DNA of 64,000 bases from Candidatus Zixiibacteriota bacterium (GCA_029860345.1 JAOUBJ010000004.1:62001-126000); one strand, 5' to 3'; shown: positions 34,971 to 45,705, numbered from the stretch's first letter. Notes: generated by a model from the letters alone, not told the origin. Made by a program: numbers and translations.

Positions 34971-36884
34971 ATGACAGATATTGCTCACATCCGGAATCTC
35001 GCCATTGTCGCCCATATCGACCATGGCAAGACTACCCTGATAGACTCTGTGTTCAAAGCCACTCAGACTTTCCGTGAAAACCAGGAAGTGGCCGAACGGC
35101 TCATGGACAACAACGTTCTCGAACGTGAGCGCGGTATTACCATTCGTTCCAAACACTGCACCGTGTCATGGGATGACTACCTGATAAACATCATAGACAC
35201 GCCCGGTCACGCCGACTTTTCCGGCGAAGTAGAACGCGTACTCTCGATGGTTGACTCGGTTCTCTTGTTGGTCGATGCCAACGAAGGACCGATGCCACAG
35301 ACCAGGTATGTGCTTATGCGTGCCTTGAAGCTCGGTCTTCGCCCGATTGTCATAGTCAATAAAGTTGACCGTCCCAACTCCCGCCCGGATTATGCCCTGA
35401 ACAAAACATTCGATCTCTTCATAGAGTTGGGGGCCACCGATGAACAAGCGGCCTTCCCGGTACTGTATGGCTCCGGTTTGGACGGATGGTTTGTCAATGA
35501 CCTGGACAAAGAAGAGCATAAGGGAATGGGTCCACTCTTTCAGACAATCATTGACGAAGTCCCGCCGCCCCAGGTCAATCATGACGGAGACTTTTTGATG
35601 CAGGTGAGTTCTCTTGACTGGAATGACTATATCGGTCAGATCGGTTGCGGAAGGGTTCTTCGGGGCAACCTGAAGAAGGGCGAAGAATTTACTCGCATGG
35701 TTACAAAGCTGAACGATCCATTATCGCAGGATAAAGGGTGGGTGTTAGGTTCCTCTTCAAAAGCGAAGGGCATCCACATGTGGATTACTCGCGGCCTGAC
35801 CCGGGTGGAAACCGATGAGATATCAGCCGGTGATATTGTCTGGATAGCCGGACCGCCGGAGATTGGCATTGGCGATACTTTTACCAAAAACGAAGATACC
35901 AACCAAGCACTGGAGCCGCTTGAGATAGAAGAACCTACTCTTTCAATGTTCTTCCTGGTCAACAACGGACCATTCTCGGGCCAGGACGGCACCGCCATTA
36001 TGCTCCGCCAGTTAAAGGACCGGCTGGAAAGAGAGCTTCGTGTGAATGTCGCCCTTCGAATGGAAGATGTCGGTCGTCCGGACGGTGTAAAGGTTTCCGG
36101 ACGCGGCGAACTTCACCTGGCTATCTTGATCGAGGAGATGCGACGTGAGGGCCTCGAGTTCTGCATCTCCCGCCCCGAGGTTATCACCCATCTCGATGAA
36201 GATGATAATGTTCTGGAGCCCATGGAGACGCTTATCATCGATGTCCCCGAAGAACATCAGGGGATCATCATTGAGAAACTGGCCAAACGAAAAGGCGAAT
36301 TGACATCGGTTGAAAACGCCGGTACCAAGACTATTCGCATCGAATTTGAAATCCCTACCCGTGGTCTGTTCGGATACCGGTCGGAGTTTTTGACGGATAC
36401 CCGTGGTCTGGGCGTCATGGCTTCCCGTTTTGTCGGTTACGGACCGTGGCGTGGTGACATAGTGTCACGAAGCAAAGGGTCTGTCATTAGCATGGAAACA
36501 GGTACGGCCACCGCCTATGCTCTGGAAGGGTTTCAGGAACGGTCGGTCATCTTTATCGAACCTACAGATAGAGTCTATACCGGTCAGATTGTCGGTGAGA
36601 ATTCACGCAATATGGATATGACCTGCAACCCGACCAAACGAAAACAATTGACCAATCACCGTGCGTCCAATAAAGACATGGGTGTCAAACTTGATGTCCC
36701 CCGCAAGATGACGCTGGAGCAGGCGATGGAGTGGATCAGAGACAGCGAGCTGGTGGAAGTAACTCCAAAGTCTATTCGGATCAGAAAACAGGTTCTGGAT
36801 TTCGATGAACGAAAGCGCGGCGAGAAAAAACTGCTCGCTTTGGATGAGAGCACCAATGGATTACGCTCAAGACTTTCCGCGTAG
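34971..36884 (+). CDS. typA: Translational GTPase TypA/BipA
   Basis: A 637-residue ribosome-associated GTPase needed for 50S assembly at low temperature. G motifs: AHIDHGKTT (G1), RGITI (G2), DTPGHADF (G3) and NKVDRP (G4). Elongation-factor-like domains follow, then the BipA-specific C-terminal part ([15 protein letters not shown], and [10 protein letters not shown] near the end). The length is about 20 residues above the usual one, from the N-terminal and C-terminal ends. Expression is driven by a consensus promoter followed by a leader hairpin. Confidence 0.97.
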   Translation: MTDIAHIRNLAIVAHIDHGKTTLIDSVFKATQTFRENQEVAERLMDNNVLERERGITIRSKHCTVSWDDYLINIIDTPGHADFSGEVERVLSMVDSVLLLVDANEGPMPQTRYVLMRALKLGLRPIVIVNKVDRPNSRPDYALNKTFDLFIELGATDEQAAFPVLYGSGLDGWFVNDLDKEEHKGMGPLFQTIIDEVPPPQVNHDGDFLMQVSSLDWNDYIGQIGCGRVLRGNLKKGEEFTRMVTKLNDPLSQDKGWVLGSSSKAKGIHMWITRGLTRVETDEISAGDIVWIAGPPEIGIGDTFTKNEDTNQALEPLEIEEPTLSMFFLVNNGPFSGQDGTAIMLRQLKDRLERELRVNVALRMEDVGRPDGVKVSGRGELHLAILIEEMRREGLEFCISRPEVITHLDEDDNVLEPMETLIIDVPEEHQGIIIEKLAKRKGELTSVENAGTKTIRIEFEIPTRGLFGYRSEFLTDTRGLGVMASRFVGYGPWRGDIVSRSKGSVISMETGTATAYALEGFQERSVIFIEPTDRVYTGQIVGENSRNMDMTCNPTKRKQLTNHRASNKDMGVKLDVPRKMTLEQAMEWIRDSELVEVTPKSIRIRKQVLDFDERKRGEKKLLALDESTNGLRSRLSA

Positions 36885-36972
36885 AGTCCGGCAGGTATGT
36901 CACCGACGTAGAAAACTATCGTTTCAATCGAATCGAGAGACCCGGTAAACTTATTACATTAGAGAGAATCAG

Positions 36973-38535
36973 TTGAACTTGAACCAAATACTAAACGACA
37001 CTGCCTTAGCAAGCCGAAACAGAAAAAGTGTCCCAACAACCAGACGATCCAACAGCGGATTCGATAACCTGGGTATAGCACCGAGCTTGATGAAGGCAAT
37101 CGACCGACTGAACTTTGAACGTCCGACGCCTATTCAAAAGGAATCGATACCGATCGGTATTCGCGGCGACGATATTATAGCCGTCGCCCAAACAGGCTCA
37201 GGCAAAACTTTGGCCTTCGGTATTCCGATGTTGCAGCGTTTGTCAAAAAGCAAAAGAGGCACCGGGCTGGTTGTTGTCCCAACCCGCGAATTGGCCTTGC
37301 AGGTGGAAGAATCAATCCATGCTGTCAGCGGTTCTGTGAATATTCGTTCGGCGGTTTTAATCGGCGGCGCATCGATGTCGGTCCAACGGAATGTCCTCAA
37401 AAAGAACCCACGGGTTATCATAGCCACGCCCGGACGTTTAATGGATCATCTCGAGAAAAAAACCGTGGACCTATCCAGGGTTGAAGTTTTTGTGCTGGAT
37501 GAAGCAGACCGGATGCTCGATATGGGCTTCATCCCTGACATCAAAAAGATAATGAAGTCGATTCCCGATCAGCGCCAAACAATGTTGTTCTCAGCAACCA
37601 TGCCGAAAGAAATCGAAGCTATTGCCGAGAAGCTCATGCGGGCTCCGACCCGCATCGAGATTGACCGTTCCGGCGCGACTCCGGCGGAGGTAAGTCATGA
37701 GATGTTTATCATTAATAAGCAGGACAAGAGCCGGCTTTTGGCCCTCCAGCTCAAGCAGTGTTCCGGTCCGGTACTGGTCTTTACCAAGACCAAGTGGATG
37801 GCCAAGAAACTCACGGCCAAAGTGAATAACATGGGTTTTGCCACGGCCCAGATTCATTCCAATCGAAGCCAGGAGCAAAGGCGTAGCGCCCTGGAGGGTT
37901 TTAGACGGGGAAGATATCAGATCCTGATAGCTACTGACATTGCCGCCCGCGGAATCGATGTTTCGGGAATCGAACTGGTGGTCAACTACGATATGCCGGC
38001 CAATTCAGAAGATTATGTGCACCGGATCGGTCGCACCGGGCGGGCCGGGAAAACAGGCCACGCTGTTTCTTTTGCGACTGCTGATCAAGAAGGGTCGATC
38101 AGAAACATCGAGAGATTCATAAAGACCGAGCTGGCCATATCAGCGCCACCGACACTGCCTTCCGAGATGCGTCTCCCGGCGAAAGCCGATCAACCGGGTT
38201 TTGGAAGCGAGCCTTCAAAAGGTGAGAAAAGCTCGAAGCGAGATTCTCAAAAAGACTCCCCATCAGCTCGTCGGAGTTTCAACAAAAGAGGTCCCCGAAA
38301 ACTCTCGGCGAAGCGGACTGGGTCAAAACAGAAAGAGTCCAAAAGAGAAGATTCGCATCCGGGGGGCTCAAAGCGCAGAGTCTCCACTCCTCAAAGATCA
38401 CAGCCGGCCAAACTCAACCAAGATGACACCAAAGGTGAAAGCCCTTTCTGGACTAATTTCAAGAAACACCGTCCCGCTCGGAAGAAATCTGCGGGCCAGG
38501 GCTCCGGTCGGAAGAATCGGTCCAAGCGCAGATAG
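36973..38535 (+). CDS. DEAD-box RNA helicase (RhlE-like)
   Basis: A 520-residue ATP-dependent RNA helicase. Q motif FDNLGI...RPTPIQ, motif I AQTGSGKT (72-79), DEAD in VLDEADRMLD, SAT in LFSATMP, and HRIGRTGRAG. After about residue 395 there is a long basic, Ser/Lys/Arg-rich tail for RNA binding. The start appears to be a TTG at 36973; the next ATG would remove part of the Q-motif region. It lies 88 nt after typA and may be cotranscribed; both are linked to ribosome assembly and cold growth. Confidence 0.95.
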   Translation: MNLNQILNDTALASRNRKSVPTTRRSNSGFDNLGIAPSLMKAIDRLNFERPTPIQKESIPIGIRGDDIIAVAQTGSGKTLAFGIPMLQRLSKSKRGTGLVVVPTRELALQVEESIHAVSGSVNIRSAVLIGGASMSVQRNVLKKNPRVIIATPGRLMDHLEKKTVDLSRVEVFVLDEADRMLDMGFIPDIKKIMKSIPDQRQTMLFSATMPKEIEAIAEKLMRAPTRIEIDRSGATPAEVSHEMFIINKQDKSRLLALQLKQCSGPVLVFTKTKWMAKKLTAKVNNMGFATAQIHSNRSQEQRRSALEGFRRGRYQILIATDIAARGIDVSGIELVVNYDMPANSEDYVHRIGRTGRAGKTGHAVSFATADQEGSIRNIERFIKTELAISAPPTLPSEMRLPAKADQPGFGSEPSKGEKSSKRDSQKDSPSARRSFNKRGPRKLSAKRTGSKQKESKREDSHPGGSKRRVSTPQRSQPAKLNQDDTKGESPFWTNFKKHRPARKKSAGQGSGRKNRSKRR

Positions 38536-38692
38536 AAGGCAAGCCACCCCCTAAGGTTTGATCCCTGTATTCTGAATGCGAAAGCCTGAATTTACGTTGA
38601 TTAAAGGCCGGTTTTGGAGTACCTTGGTCATTAGGAAATTACTCTTGTGGTAGCGCTCTGGCGCCGCCCGGCCAAACATCGGAGGTATACTG

Positions 38693-40189
38693 ATGAGTAT
38701 ACACATTGTCACACGCACACTGATAGTCCTGGGGGCGGTCGCCCTGCTGTTAGGTGCTCTGTCCTGTTCACAACAAGAGGCGGCCGTTCTCGAAGCGCCG
38801 ACCTACTATGCGGATACTATTGTCGAACAGGTACGCAATCATGTCAATCAGGGGTATGAGTTTCTGGATTCCGGCAATACCGAAAGTGCCGTGGCCGAGT
38901 TTGCCAGGATCAGCGAACTGACAAAGTGCGGTCTGATTCAGGAATATCATACCGCTTGTGTCTACGGTCGAACGGGAGACAAGGACAATGCCTTTGTCTG
39001 GTTGGATAAGTTGGTTGCGAACGGTTATGACAAAGCCGAGAATCTGAAGTATGATTCCGATTTGGAATCGCTGCAAGAGGATCCTCGTTTCGATAAAGTA
39101 TACGAAGACGCCAAAAGTAATGCCGCTACTCTGAGCGCTGCTTTGGCGGCCGGTATGCCCGAATATGCCAAGGCCGAGACGACTTTTACCACGGAAGAAG
39201 AATACGAGGCATGGGCTAAATCGCAGAGCGGTCGGATACGCAAACATAGTATGTTCTGGACATCGACCGACTACACCAAAGCAAGGATCGATCTGGCTGC
39301 GCGGAAACTCGCTGCCCTGCGCCAACTCAAAGCAGGCGATCCGGAGTATGACTACCTCCTGGAGCGCGTGCGCGAGGCGGCCGCTCTGTCATCCATGTAT
39401 GAAGCATGGGGACCGGTGACCGATCTGACCATGAAAGAGGTCGGGAATTATAAGGGTCCCAACCAAAGCGAAGTGGATTTTCGCGCCGGCCTGGCTTTAT
39501 CCATGAAGTATGGCGAGGATGATCCTGAAAGAAACGGAGCCTTTACTCAGGCCAATGCCTATCTGGCCAAAGTCGAGGACGGGACCGACTATTATGGTGC
39601 CGCGCAAGCATTGACGGTGGTTAATCAACTGCGCCAACCAGACGCCGACCAGGTGAAGCTTGCAGCCGAGCTCACAATGGTTGCCGACAAGTACATGGAT
39701 GAAAAGTTCGCCTACCGTGTTATCTCTACCCAGTTCGGGCCCGGAGCTGTCGAGACACTCTGGCCTTTGGCCCTGGATAAACCCGACCTTGTCGATAAGG
39801 CGATCTCTCTGGATGACTACAAGGGAAAAGTGGTCCTGATCGATTTCTGGGCGACCTGGTGCGGTCCCTGCCGCGCTGAACTGCCCAACCTGGTGCAGGT
39901 GTACAATGACTATCACGATAAGGGACTCGAGATTGTGTCGATATCGCTGGACTATGCTGACCGCGTCGACAAAGAGGCTTACACCAAATGGATCGATGAG
40001 CATGATATGAACTGGCGTCACTCTTACGACGGCGAGGGATGGGATACACCCCTGGTCAAAAAGTATTTTGTCAGTTCGATTCCGGCCGCTTTCCTGGTGG
40101 GCCCCGATGGTTCGCTGCTCGCGACCGGTGAAGATTGCCGCGGTGCGGCTCTTGCGGAAAGTGTCGAGAAGGCGCTCGGCAGCATTTAG
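38693..40189 (+). CDS. Lipoprotein with C-terminal TlpA/ResA thioredoxin domain
   Basis: A 498-residue lipoprotein. Lipobox LGALSC with Cys25 as the acylated residue. The middle is helical, with TPR-like parts (NQGYEFLDSGNTESAVAEFARI, and GDKDNAFVWLDKLVANGY). The C-terminal 140 residues are a thioredoxin fold with the active site WCGPC at 389-393 and a cis-proline loop SSIPAAFLVGPDG. It is anchored outside the inner membrane, and likely reduces or oxidises envelope proteins. GGAGG precedes the ATG. It gives the cysteine counterpart to the UGA-containing protein at 33630. Confidence 0.93.
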   Translation: MSIHIVTRTLIVLGAVALLLGALSCSQQEAAVLEAPTYYADTIVEQVRNHVNQGYEFLDSGNTESAVAEFARISELTKCGLIQEYHTACVYGRTGDKDNAFVWLDKLVANGYDKAENLKYDSDLESLQEDPRFDKVYEDAKSNAATLSAALAAGMPEYAKAETTFTTEEEYEAWAKSQSGRIRKHSMFWTSTDYTKARIDLAARKLAALRQLKAGDPEYDYLLERVREAAALSSMYEAWGPVTDLTMKEVGNYKGPNQSEVDFRAGLALSMKYGEDDPERNGAFTQANAYLAKVEDGTDYYGAAQALTVVNQLRQPDADQVKLAAELTMVADKYMDEKFAYRVISTQFGPGAVETLWPLALDKPDLVDKAISLDDYKGKVVLIDFWATWCGPCRAELPNLVQVYNDYHDKGLEIVSISLDYADRVDKEAYTKWIDEHDMNWRHSYDGEGWDTPLVKKYFVSSIPAAFLVGPDGSLLATGEDCRGAALAESVEKALGSI

Positions 40190-40230
40190 TTCCGAACGTT
40201 GCACGTACTGATTATTACGATTCTTACAAA

Positions 40231-40264
40231 GCGGAGAAGGTGCCAAGCCTTCTCCGCTTTTTTT
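40231..40264 (+). terminator. Intrinsic terminator of the TlpA lipoprotein gene
   Basis: Perfect 10-bp stem GCGGAGAAGG/CCTTCTCCGC, 7-nt loop, seven T residues. Confidence 0.96.
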
Positions 40265-40382
40265 GTGTCACGTACCGGGCCCGGTCCTATTGGGTAGCCC
40301 ATCAGCTTGCTGTGGGATTACGGCCGACGTGGCCCGGACGTTCGTCCGGGGTATCAGGACCCTCGGCATCCATTCTTCGTAG

Positions 40383-40615
40383 GGCAGGTCTCTCTTCTCT
40401 TGAAGACCTGCCAATCACGGCGGGTCCACGCCGCGGCGCGCAGGCAAAGACGGACCCACCCTACTTCAGAACTCTCTTCTCGTGAGCGGCAGATGTCCAC
40501 ATCTGCCGTTTATACAGACAACGCGCGCAGCGCGAGAAACAGGCTTGCCTGTGTTGTGCCCACGTGATCTTCAGATCGCGTGGGATTGTGGCTGAGTCTG
40601 AAGACTCGACCACCA
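40383..40615. repeat. Repeat-filled intergenic region
   Basis: Gene-free 40190-40748. Elements: GCAGGTCTC...GAAGACCTGC (about 40384-40410), GGCGGGTCCACGCCGCGGCG (about 40428-40465), GGCAGATGTCCACATCTGCC (about 40488-40508), CGCGCAGCGCGAGAAACAGG with CAGGCTTGCCTG (about 40531-40553), GATCTTCAGATC (about 40567) and GAGTCTGAAGACTC (about 40596). Confidence 0.7.
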
Positions 40616-40748
40616 CAACGTACATCTGCCACTTTCGCAGGTCCTGATTTCGACGAAATCGGAATTGTGACCCCGCGATATCCAACCAACCGGTTGCGGA
40701 CCGCTATCTGAGTGTTATATTGCTGCAACAAAACTGCGGGAGAATGAT

Positions 40749-41060
40749 ATGGCAGACGAAGGATTACTGTGCTGGAACTGCGGCCGCGCTACCGGGATCA
40801 CCGGGCGGGTGATGCGTTCCGATTCGTGCGAAAATTGTCTGGCCGATTTGCGATGTTGTCATGGATGTCGGCACTATGCACCGGGGCGACGGTTTCAATG
40901 TATGGAGTCGGTCGAGACGAACGTGGTCAACAAAGAGAAGAACAATTTCTGTGATTTTTTCCAGATGCGCGATGCGGTGAAACGTCCCGGTGGTATCCAT
41001 CAGGGCCAGGACATGAAAGACGACCGCAAGAAAGGCTTCGACGACTTGTTCAAGGATTAG
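40749..41060 (+). CDS. Small zinc-ribbon-like protein, unknown function
   Basis: A 103-residue protein with eight cysteines in pairs: CWNC, CENC, CCHGC, FQC and NFC. Two of these pairs (LLCWNCG and DSCENCL) look like a zinc ribbon. The C-terminus is charged (KDDRKKGFDDLFKD). GGGAGA precedes the ATG. This cysteine layout occurs in small conserved proteins of several phyla, but I know no function. No signal peptide. Confidence 0.8.
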   Translation: MADEGLLCWNCGRATGITGRVMRSDSCENCLADLRCCHGCRHYAPGRRFQCMESVETNVVNKEKNNFCDFFQMRDAVKRPGGIHQGQDMKDDRKKGFDDLFKD

Positions 41061-41164
41061 TTCCATAAAGGGGTTCTTGTGCTTCGCGCATGTCATCCTC
41101 GTGCCGTTGTTTCTGTTGGCGCTACGTCGCAAGTTCCGGCGGTGAGGATACTCGGAGTCAAACT

Positions 41165-41550
41165 TATGTCATGCTGAGCGCAGTCGAAGCATGGGCCAAA
41201 CCTGCAGTAATTCACCCTTCGACTCCGCTCAGGGTGAGGTTACAAACGCGCGAAGCGCAACAGGGCGATTTATCGCTTCGGTACCCCACCTAAAGCCTTG
41301 CGACAGGTGGGTCCCTCTGTGAAAACTTAGGTCCCTCCCGACGCTGCCGCTCTGGGTGGGGCACCAATAAAGTATCACGCCAAGGGCGTGATGTCGAAAC
41401 CGCAGGGGTGTCGACCTACTTTTGAAGACCGCTCCCCTTCTGTCATTCCGGCGAAGGCCGGAATCCAGTTCTGTATTCCAAGACTGGATACTGGCCTGCG
41501 CCAGTATGACGGAGACTCCGAAGATAGATTCCCGCCTACGCGGGAATGAC
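41165..41550. repeat. Repeat-filled intergenic region
   Basis: Gene-free 41061-41558. Elements: CATGCTGAGCGCAGTCGAAG (about 41171), CCCTTCGACTCCGCTCAGGG (about 41217-41236), GCGATTTATCGC (41265-41276) after CGCGCGAAGCGCAACAG, GGTACCCCACCTAAAGCC...ACAGGTGGG (about 41280), GTCGAAACCGCAGGGG (about 41394), ATTCCGGCGAAGGCCGGAAT (about 41444-41463), ATACTGGCCTGCGCCAGTAT (about 41488-41507) and ATTCCCGCCTACGCGGGAAT (about 41527-41546). Confidence 0.75.
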
Positions 41551-41558
41551 AGATTTGT

Positions 41559-42074
41559 CTAGTCCTGTTTGGGTTCGCCCAACTCGGCCATCTGCTTCTG
41601 GCGTTTGACCAGTTTCCCAAGTGATCCCAAGCGAGGGCGAACAACTTGATAGGCAACAAATGAAAACACGACCAGAATAAGTGTCGCGCGAAACCGTCCG
41701 GTCAGGGCAAAATAGATGTAGCCATACAGTGATATCGCCGCCACCAGCAGCGATATCGGACGAGAAGCACGCAATAGACCCATCCTCAAGTCTTCCTGAA
41801 TCGTGTCCATGCTTTTGATCATCGGTCGGTCGAGCAGTTTGCGACGGTACCACCAGGCCAATCCACCTTGAGCCACTGTCAGCACGGCGAAGACATAGAA
41901 GAGTGGATTGGCCGAGTCGCCGATGCGGTTCGGGGGGAAGTGGTTGGTGGCCAGGTAGTGGCATAGATACAGCCCGACGGCCGGCAGGAGAACGTTGACC
42001 ACCAGTGCGAAGTACAGAGACTTGGCCAGTATGCGGTGCAGATCGACACCGAAGTCATCGGAAAACAAACTCAT
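41559..42074 (-). CDS. Integral membrane protein, unknown function
   Basis: A 171-residue protein with four likely transmembrane helices (ILAKSLYFALVVNVLLPAVG, PLFYVFAVLTVAQGGLAWWY, PISLLVAAISLYGYIYFAL and ATLILVVFSFVAYQVV). A soluble stretch between helices two and three contains LDRPMIKSMDTIQEDLR. ATG 42074 overlaps the preceding stop (ATGA) and has GGAGGC upstream. Third gene of tadA, membrane protein, membrane protein on the minus strand. Function unknown. Confidence 0.8.
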   Translation of the reverse strand: MSLFSDDFGVDLHRILAKSLYFALVVNVLLPAVGLYLCHYLATNHFPPNRIGDSANPLFYVFAVLTVAQGGLAWWYRRKLLDRPMIKSMDTIQEDLRMGLLRASRPISLLVAAISLYGYIYFALTGRFRATLILVVFSFVAYQVVRPRLGSLGKLVKRQKQMAELGEPKQD

Positions 42075-42538
42075 GGAGCCTCCAGGCGTTGAAGGAGCCG
42101 TGTGAACTTTATTCGTGACGGCCAATAGATAATCGACCATGCCGCGCCGATCGGGTAGAACGCCAGCAGCCGCCACAGACCACCTTCAACCAGGAAATTG
42201 ACGAACCCCAGTATGAAAGTCACGTGAATTACAGCCAGCCTGGTGATGAGCATGGTGTATGCCAGGTGGTCTCGGGACATATCCTTGGTTTTGCCTTTAC
42301 GATAGGCAGAAATCAGAAGGCGTTCAAACAACGTTATATAGAAAGGCAGTATTACAGCGATTATGAGCAAGATGTAGAACATAATGTCGTTGTGGCCACC
42401 GTCTGGAAAGCGGGCGGCGGCGGATTCGCTTTGAAAGAATGCGATCCATAGATACATGCACGGCGCCAGGCCGAGGATGTTTACCGACATTAGAGGTATT
42501 AACCACCACCTATTGCCAAGAAGTTTACCCACATCCAT
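42071..42538 (-). CDS. Integral membrane protein, unknown function
   Basis: A 155-residue protein with about four transmembrane helices (WWLIPLMSVNILGLAPCMYL, DIMFYILLIIAVILPFYITL, LAYTMLITRLAVIHVTFIL and LLAFYPIGAAWSIIYW). ATG 42538 overlaps the tadA stop by one base, with GGAGAGG upstream. Together with the next gene it may form a small membrane complex. No family recognised. Confidence 0.8.
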   Translation of the reverse strand: MDVGKLLGNRWWLIPLMSVNILGLAPCMYLWIAFFQSESAAARFPDGGHNDIMFYILLIIAVILPFYITLFERLLISAYRKGKTKDMSRDHLAYTMLITRLAVIHVTFILGFVNFLVEGGLWRLLAFYPIGAAWSIIYWPSRIKFTRLLQRLEAP

Positions 42539-43014
42539 CAATTGACCCTCTCCTTATCGTCGCGCAGTTTCTTGAAGAACGATTTCATTAGAGCCGAAAC
42601 TTCATCCTCTCTGACCCCTGCAACGACTTCCATGCGATGGTTGAATTGGTCTTCGGCAGGGATGTCGATTATTGAACCGCAGGCGCCGAACTTCGGATCG
42701 GCTGCGCCGTAGATGATCGTTTTTATTCGTGACAACATCGCCGCCCCGGCGCACATCGGACACGGTTCCAAAGTTGAGATCAGGACACAGTTCTCCAGCC
42801 GCCAGTCGCCGAAGTGATTATAAGCAGCCGACAGAGCGATCATCTCGGCGTGGGCGGACGCATCATGAAGCTGTCGAGTTCGGTTGTGGCCGCGTCCGAT
42901 AACACGATCTTCGAAGACAACCAGGGCGCCTACCGGAATCTCACCGGCCTCGAAAGCAAGTGATGCTTCATGCAAGGCCATTTCCATGAACTGCTGTTGC
43001 CTGAGTTGATCCAT
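42538..43014 (-). CDS. tadA: tRNA-specific adenosine deaminase TadA
   Basis: A 158-residue zinc enzyme that converts A34 to inosine in tRNA-Arg. Catalytic HAE at 55-57 and zinc ligands PCPMC at 84-88, with the TadA phrases AHAEMIAL and EPCPMCAGAAMLSRI. It is of normal length. It is the first gene of a three-gene coupled operon with two membrane proteins. No clear ribosome site before 43014. Confidence 0.96.
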   Translation of the reverse strand: MDQLRQQQFMEMALHEASLAFEAGEIPVGALVVFEDRVIGRGHNRTRQLHDASAHAEMIALSAAYNHFGDWRLENCVLISTLEPCPMCAGAAMLSRIKTIIYGAADPKFGACGSIIDIPAEDQFNHRMEVVAGVREDEVSALMKSFFKKLRDDKERVN

Positions 43015-43194
43015 GCAGGCAATATAGACGGCGGTGGTCAGGCCGACAATTCTTTTTTGCTCGGGCCGCGTACCACAGGCGGATGCACAGACGTTTTAGT
43101 CGACAATAGCCAACCTGGCCTTGACAGATGTAGATAATTCGGTAGTTTATAGACAAAGTCGCAACGGTCAAACCAGTCGACAGAGTAGGTCAAC

Positions 43195-45705
43195 GTGAAA
43201 ACACAATCAAAACTCCTCGTGCTCATGGGATTGATCTGTATGGTCGGAACGGTTGCATCAAAGCCACCAGAGAAGTCCGATCCCATTCTACAGAGTGCAC
43301 TGAGAGACAGCCGAACCATTGACGATGACACGTATATCGACGCCAATAAGGTCTTGATGTTTGTTACCAACCACGGCAACTTCGGCCGTGACCTGGCCGG
43401 CGTCTTCGATCTTTATGCAGGCACATTCTATCCTTACTCGACTATCCAGGATATCCATAGCGGGTTGCGCAATGACTTCCTGATTTACGCCGCGGGGCTT
43501 TGGGTCGGCGGCAAGGTCAATGGACAAACACGAGTTGCCATCAGCGAATACATTGACGAGTACGTCCCCGGACCAATGGCCGGAGGTACCTTTCAGCCGG
43601 ATGATCCGGCCTTCAGGGTGTACAAGCTGTACCGCGACAGTCTTGGGGACAACCCTAATGACGACTTTCTGAACTGGCCCGTCGATCAGGGTGCTCCGGT
43701 GGATAGTGCGGGCAGTCCTCTCATGAAAGGTGATCAGATGTTGTGGGCGGTGTTCAATGACGCCGATCCGTCCCAACACACCCACGATGCCGGACAGACG
43801 GTCCCCCTTGGCCTGGAGGTCCAGATGACCTGTTGGGCGGTCGATGAACCGGGGGAGATTGTCACACCGACAAAGGACCGATGGTCGGCTGTCCATACTG
43901 CCGGGAGTTCGCCGGGCAGTGTGGATGTGGCTATAACTGACTATGGAGCACTGACCGGAGATAGTCTCCTGGTGGTATTCGAGCCGGACGACACTCTTGG
44001 GTCAACCTGGAGTCTTATCGATGCTGTGTCGGGTGCGGTGATTCTTCACAATCAAACCGACCAAAATGGCACATCGGTGCCGACGCCGGTCGGCATGAGC
44101 ATAGCCGTCAATGGTGGTCCGCTCGGCGTAGGCGGGTGGGTAATCCCTAACGGTATTCGTCGATTCACCTGGGCTGGTGGAGCCGGGAATCTTGGTTGGG
44201 AGGGATTAAATGGAGCCCTGGGTTGGGGCGGTCCCGGTGATACCCATGGCTTCGGTCTCAACGATCCGGTCCCATACTATGATCTTCCGACAGTGCTTTT
44301 GAAACTGGCTCCGACCGACGCCGAGGGTAACGTCGACCCGTCGCACCCCGATCTGTCTTTCGCCTATCGGTATGGACGCGGCTTCTCTTCTCCACCGGCC
44401 CAACCCGAATTCGCTCCGTACATCATTAACACCGCCAACGGCGGCTACACATTCCAGGATTTTGTCAAGAGTATGCCGATTTCGGCTTGGAATGTCGATG
44501 TTGACCCACCTCAGCGCTTGACTTTGGGTTATCTCGAAAACAACGCCGAATTCGGAATGGTGGACGGCGAATATTGGCCGCCGTACTTTGACGATGCGGA
44601 CAATACAGCCGGTGACGGTCCGCGCGAATGGCTGTGGGTCTATCTTGATGACTACAGCGAAACAGCCAACCCTGCATTTCAAGGGGATGCAATTGAGGAT
44701 TCCATGCCGATCATGTACTGGGCTACCTGGGCACGTCGCATGGACGAAGGCTGGAATGATGAGGATGAATTCCTGATCATCCCTCGGCATGAGTACAGCA
44801 ACACGCCGATGGACACTTTCTCTTTGGTGGCCGCCGCACCTGACACCCTGACTTGCGGTGGCGAGGGATTGTCGATCTACATGGAATACAAGCTGTACAA
44901 CAAAGGCGGCAACGACATCGAAGACTGCTATCTGTCGATTTGGTCGGACCCGGACCTGGGCGACGCCGGCGACGATTTGGTTGGTTGCGACACTCTAAGT
45001 AATCTGTTCTTCTGCTACAACAACGACAACGACGACGCCGGTTATTACCTGGATAAACCACCGGCTGTCGGCTTCAAAATACTTGCCGGGCCATTAGTTC
45101 CGGCGGCCGGATCGACAGCTGTTTTCGGAGATACCTGGTGGCCGGACTATCACAACCTGGGGCTGACATCGTTCATCAATTTGTTTGGCGGCACCGACCC
45201 CAACAATCCCCCGGAAGCCTATAACTATTTGCAGGGACTGGACAGATTCGGCGACCCTCTGCCCAACGGCACTCGGTACATGGTCCCCGGTGATCCAGTC
45301 ACGGGAACAGGTGATTTGGATCACTATCCGTCTGATCGCAGGATGCTGGGGAGCACAGGACCGTTTGATTTCCCAGCCAACGATAGTCAGTACTTCCTGA
45401 TAAAGCTCGCAGTCGGACAGGGAGAGGACCGGCTGGCTTCGATCACGAACATGAAAGAGAATCTGAACGCACCTTCGACTTGCTGCCTGTTGCGCGGGGA
45501 TATCAACCATGTTGACTCGCCGCCGATCGACATCAGCGATATAATATACCTGGTTAGTTACTTGTTTATCGAAGGTCCGCCACCGGTCTGCCACGTCGAG
45601 GGTGATGTAAATGGTGACGGCAATCCGCTGCTTGATATCTCGGACCTGGTGTACTTGATCGATTATGCTTTCAGGGGCGGTCCGACACCACCACCCTGCC
45701 CATAG
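43195..45705 (+). CDS. Large secreted protein with C-terminal dockerin-like repeats
   Basis: An 836-residue exported protein. Signal peptide KLLVLMGLICMVGTVAS after a GTG start at 43195. The N-terminal region (IYAAGLWVGGKVNGQTRVAISEY) is a phrase I associate with large surface proteins of uncultured FCB bacteria. The C-terminal 70 residues carry two dockerin-like calcium-binding repeats (RGDINHVDSPPIDISDII and GDVNGDGNPLLDISDLV), each ending YLVSYLF or YLIDYAF, like the protein at 1363. These tails may be attachment or sorting modules. Middle part unrecognised. Confidence 0.75.
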   Translation: MKTQSKLLVLMGLICMVGTVASKPPEKSDPILQSALRDSRTIDDDTYIDANKVLMFVTNHGNFGRDLAGVFDLYAGTFYPYSTIQDIHSGLRNDFLIYAAGLWVGGKVNGQTRVAISEYIDEYVPGPMAGGTFQPDDPAFRVYKLYRDSLGDNPNDDFLNWPVDQGAPVDSAGSPLMKGDQMLWAVFNDADPSQHTHDAGQTVPLGLEVQMTCWAVDEPGEIVTPTKDRWSAVHTAGSSPGSVDVAITDYGALTGDSLLVVFEPDDTLGSTWSLIDAVSGAVILHNQTDQNGTSVPTPVGMSIAVNGGPLGVGGWVIPNGIRRFTWAGGAGNLGWEGLNGALGWGGPGDTHGFGLNDPVPYYDLPTVLLKLAPTDAEGNVDPSHPDLSFAYRYGRGFSSPPAQPEFAPYIINTANGGYTFQDFVKSMPISAWNVDVDPPQRLTLGYLENNAEFGMVDGEYWPPYFDDADNTAGDGPREWLWVYLDDYSETANPAFQGDAIEDSMPIMYWATWARRMDEGWNDEDEFLIIPRHEYSNTPMDTFSLVAAAPDTLTCGGEGLSIYMEYKLYNKGGNDIEDCYLSIWSDPDLGDAGDDLVGCDTLSNLFFCYNNDNDDAGYYLDKPPAVGFKILAGPLVPAAGSTAVFGDTWWPDYHNLGLTSFINLFGGTDPNNPPEAYNYLQGLDRFGDPLPNGTRYMVPGDPVTGTGDLDHYPSDRRMLGSTGPFDFPANDSQYFLIKLAVGQGEDRLASITNMKENLNAPSTCCLLRGDINHVDSPPIDISDIIYLVSYLFIEGPPPVCHVEGDVNGDGNPLLDISDLVYLIDYAFRGGPTPPPCP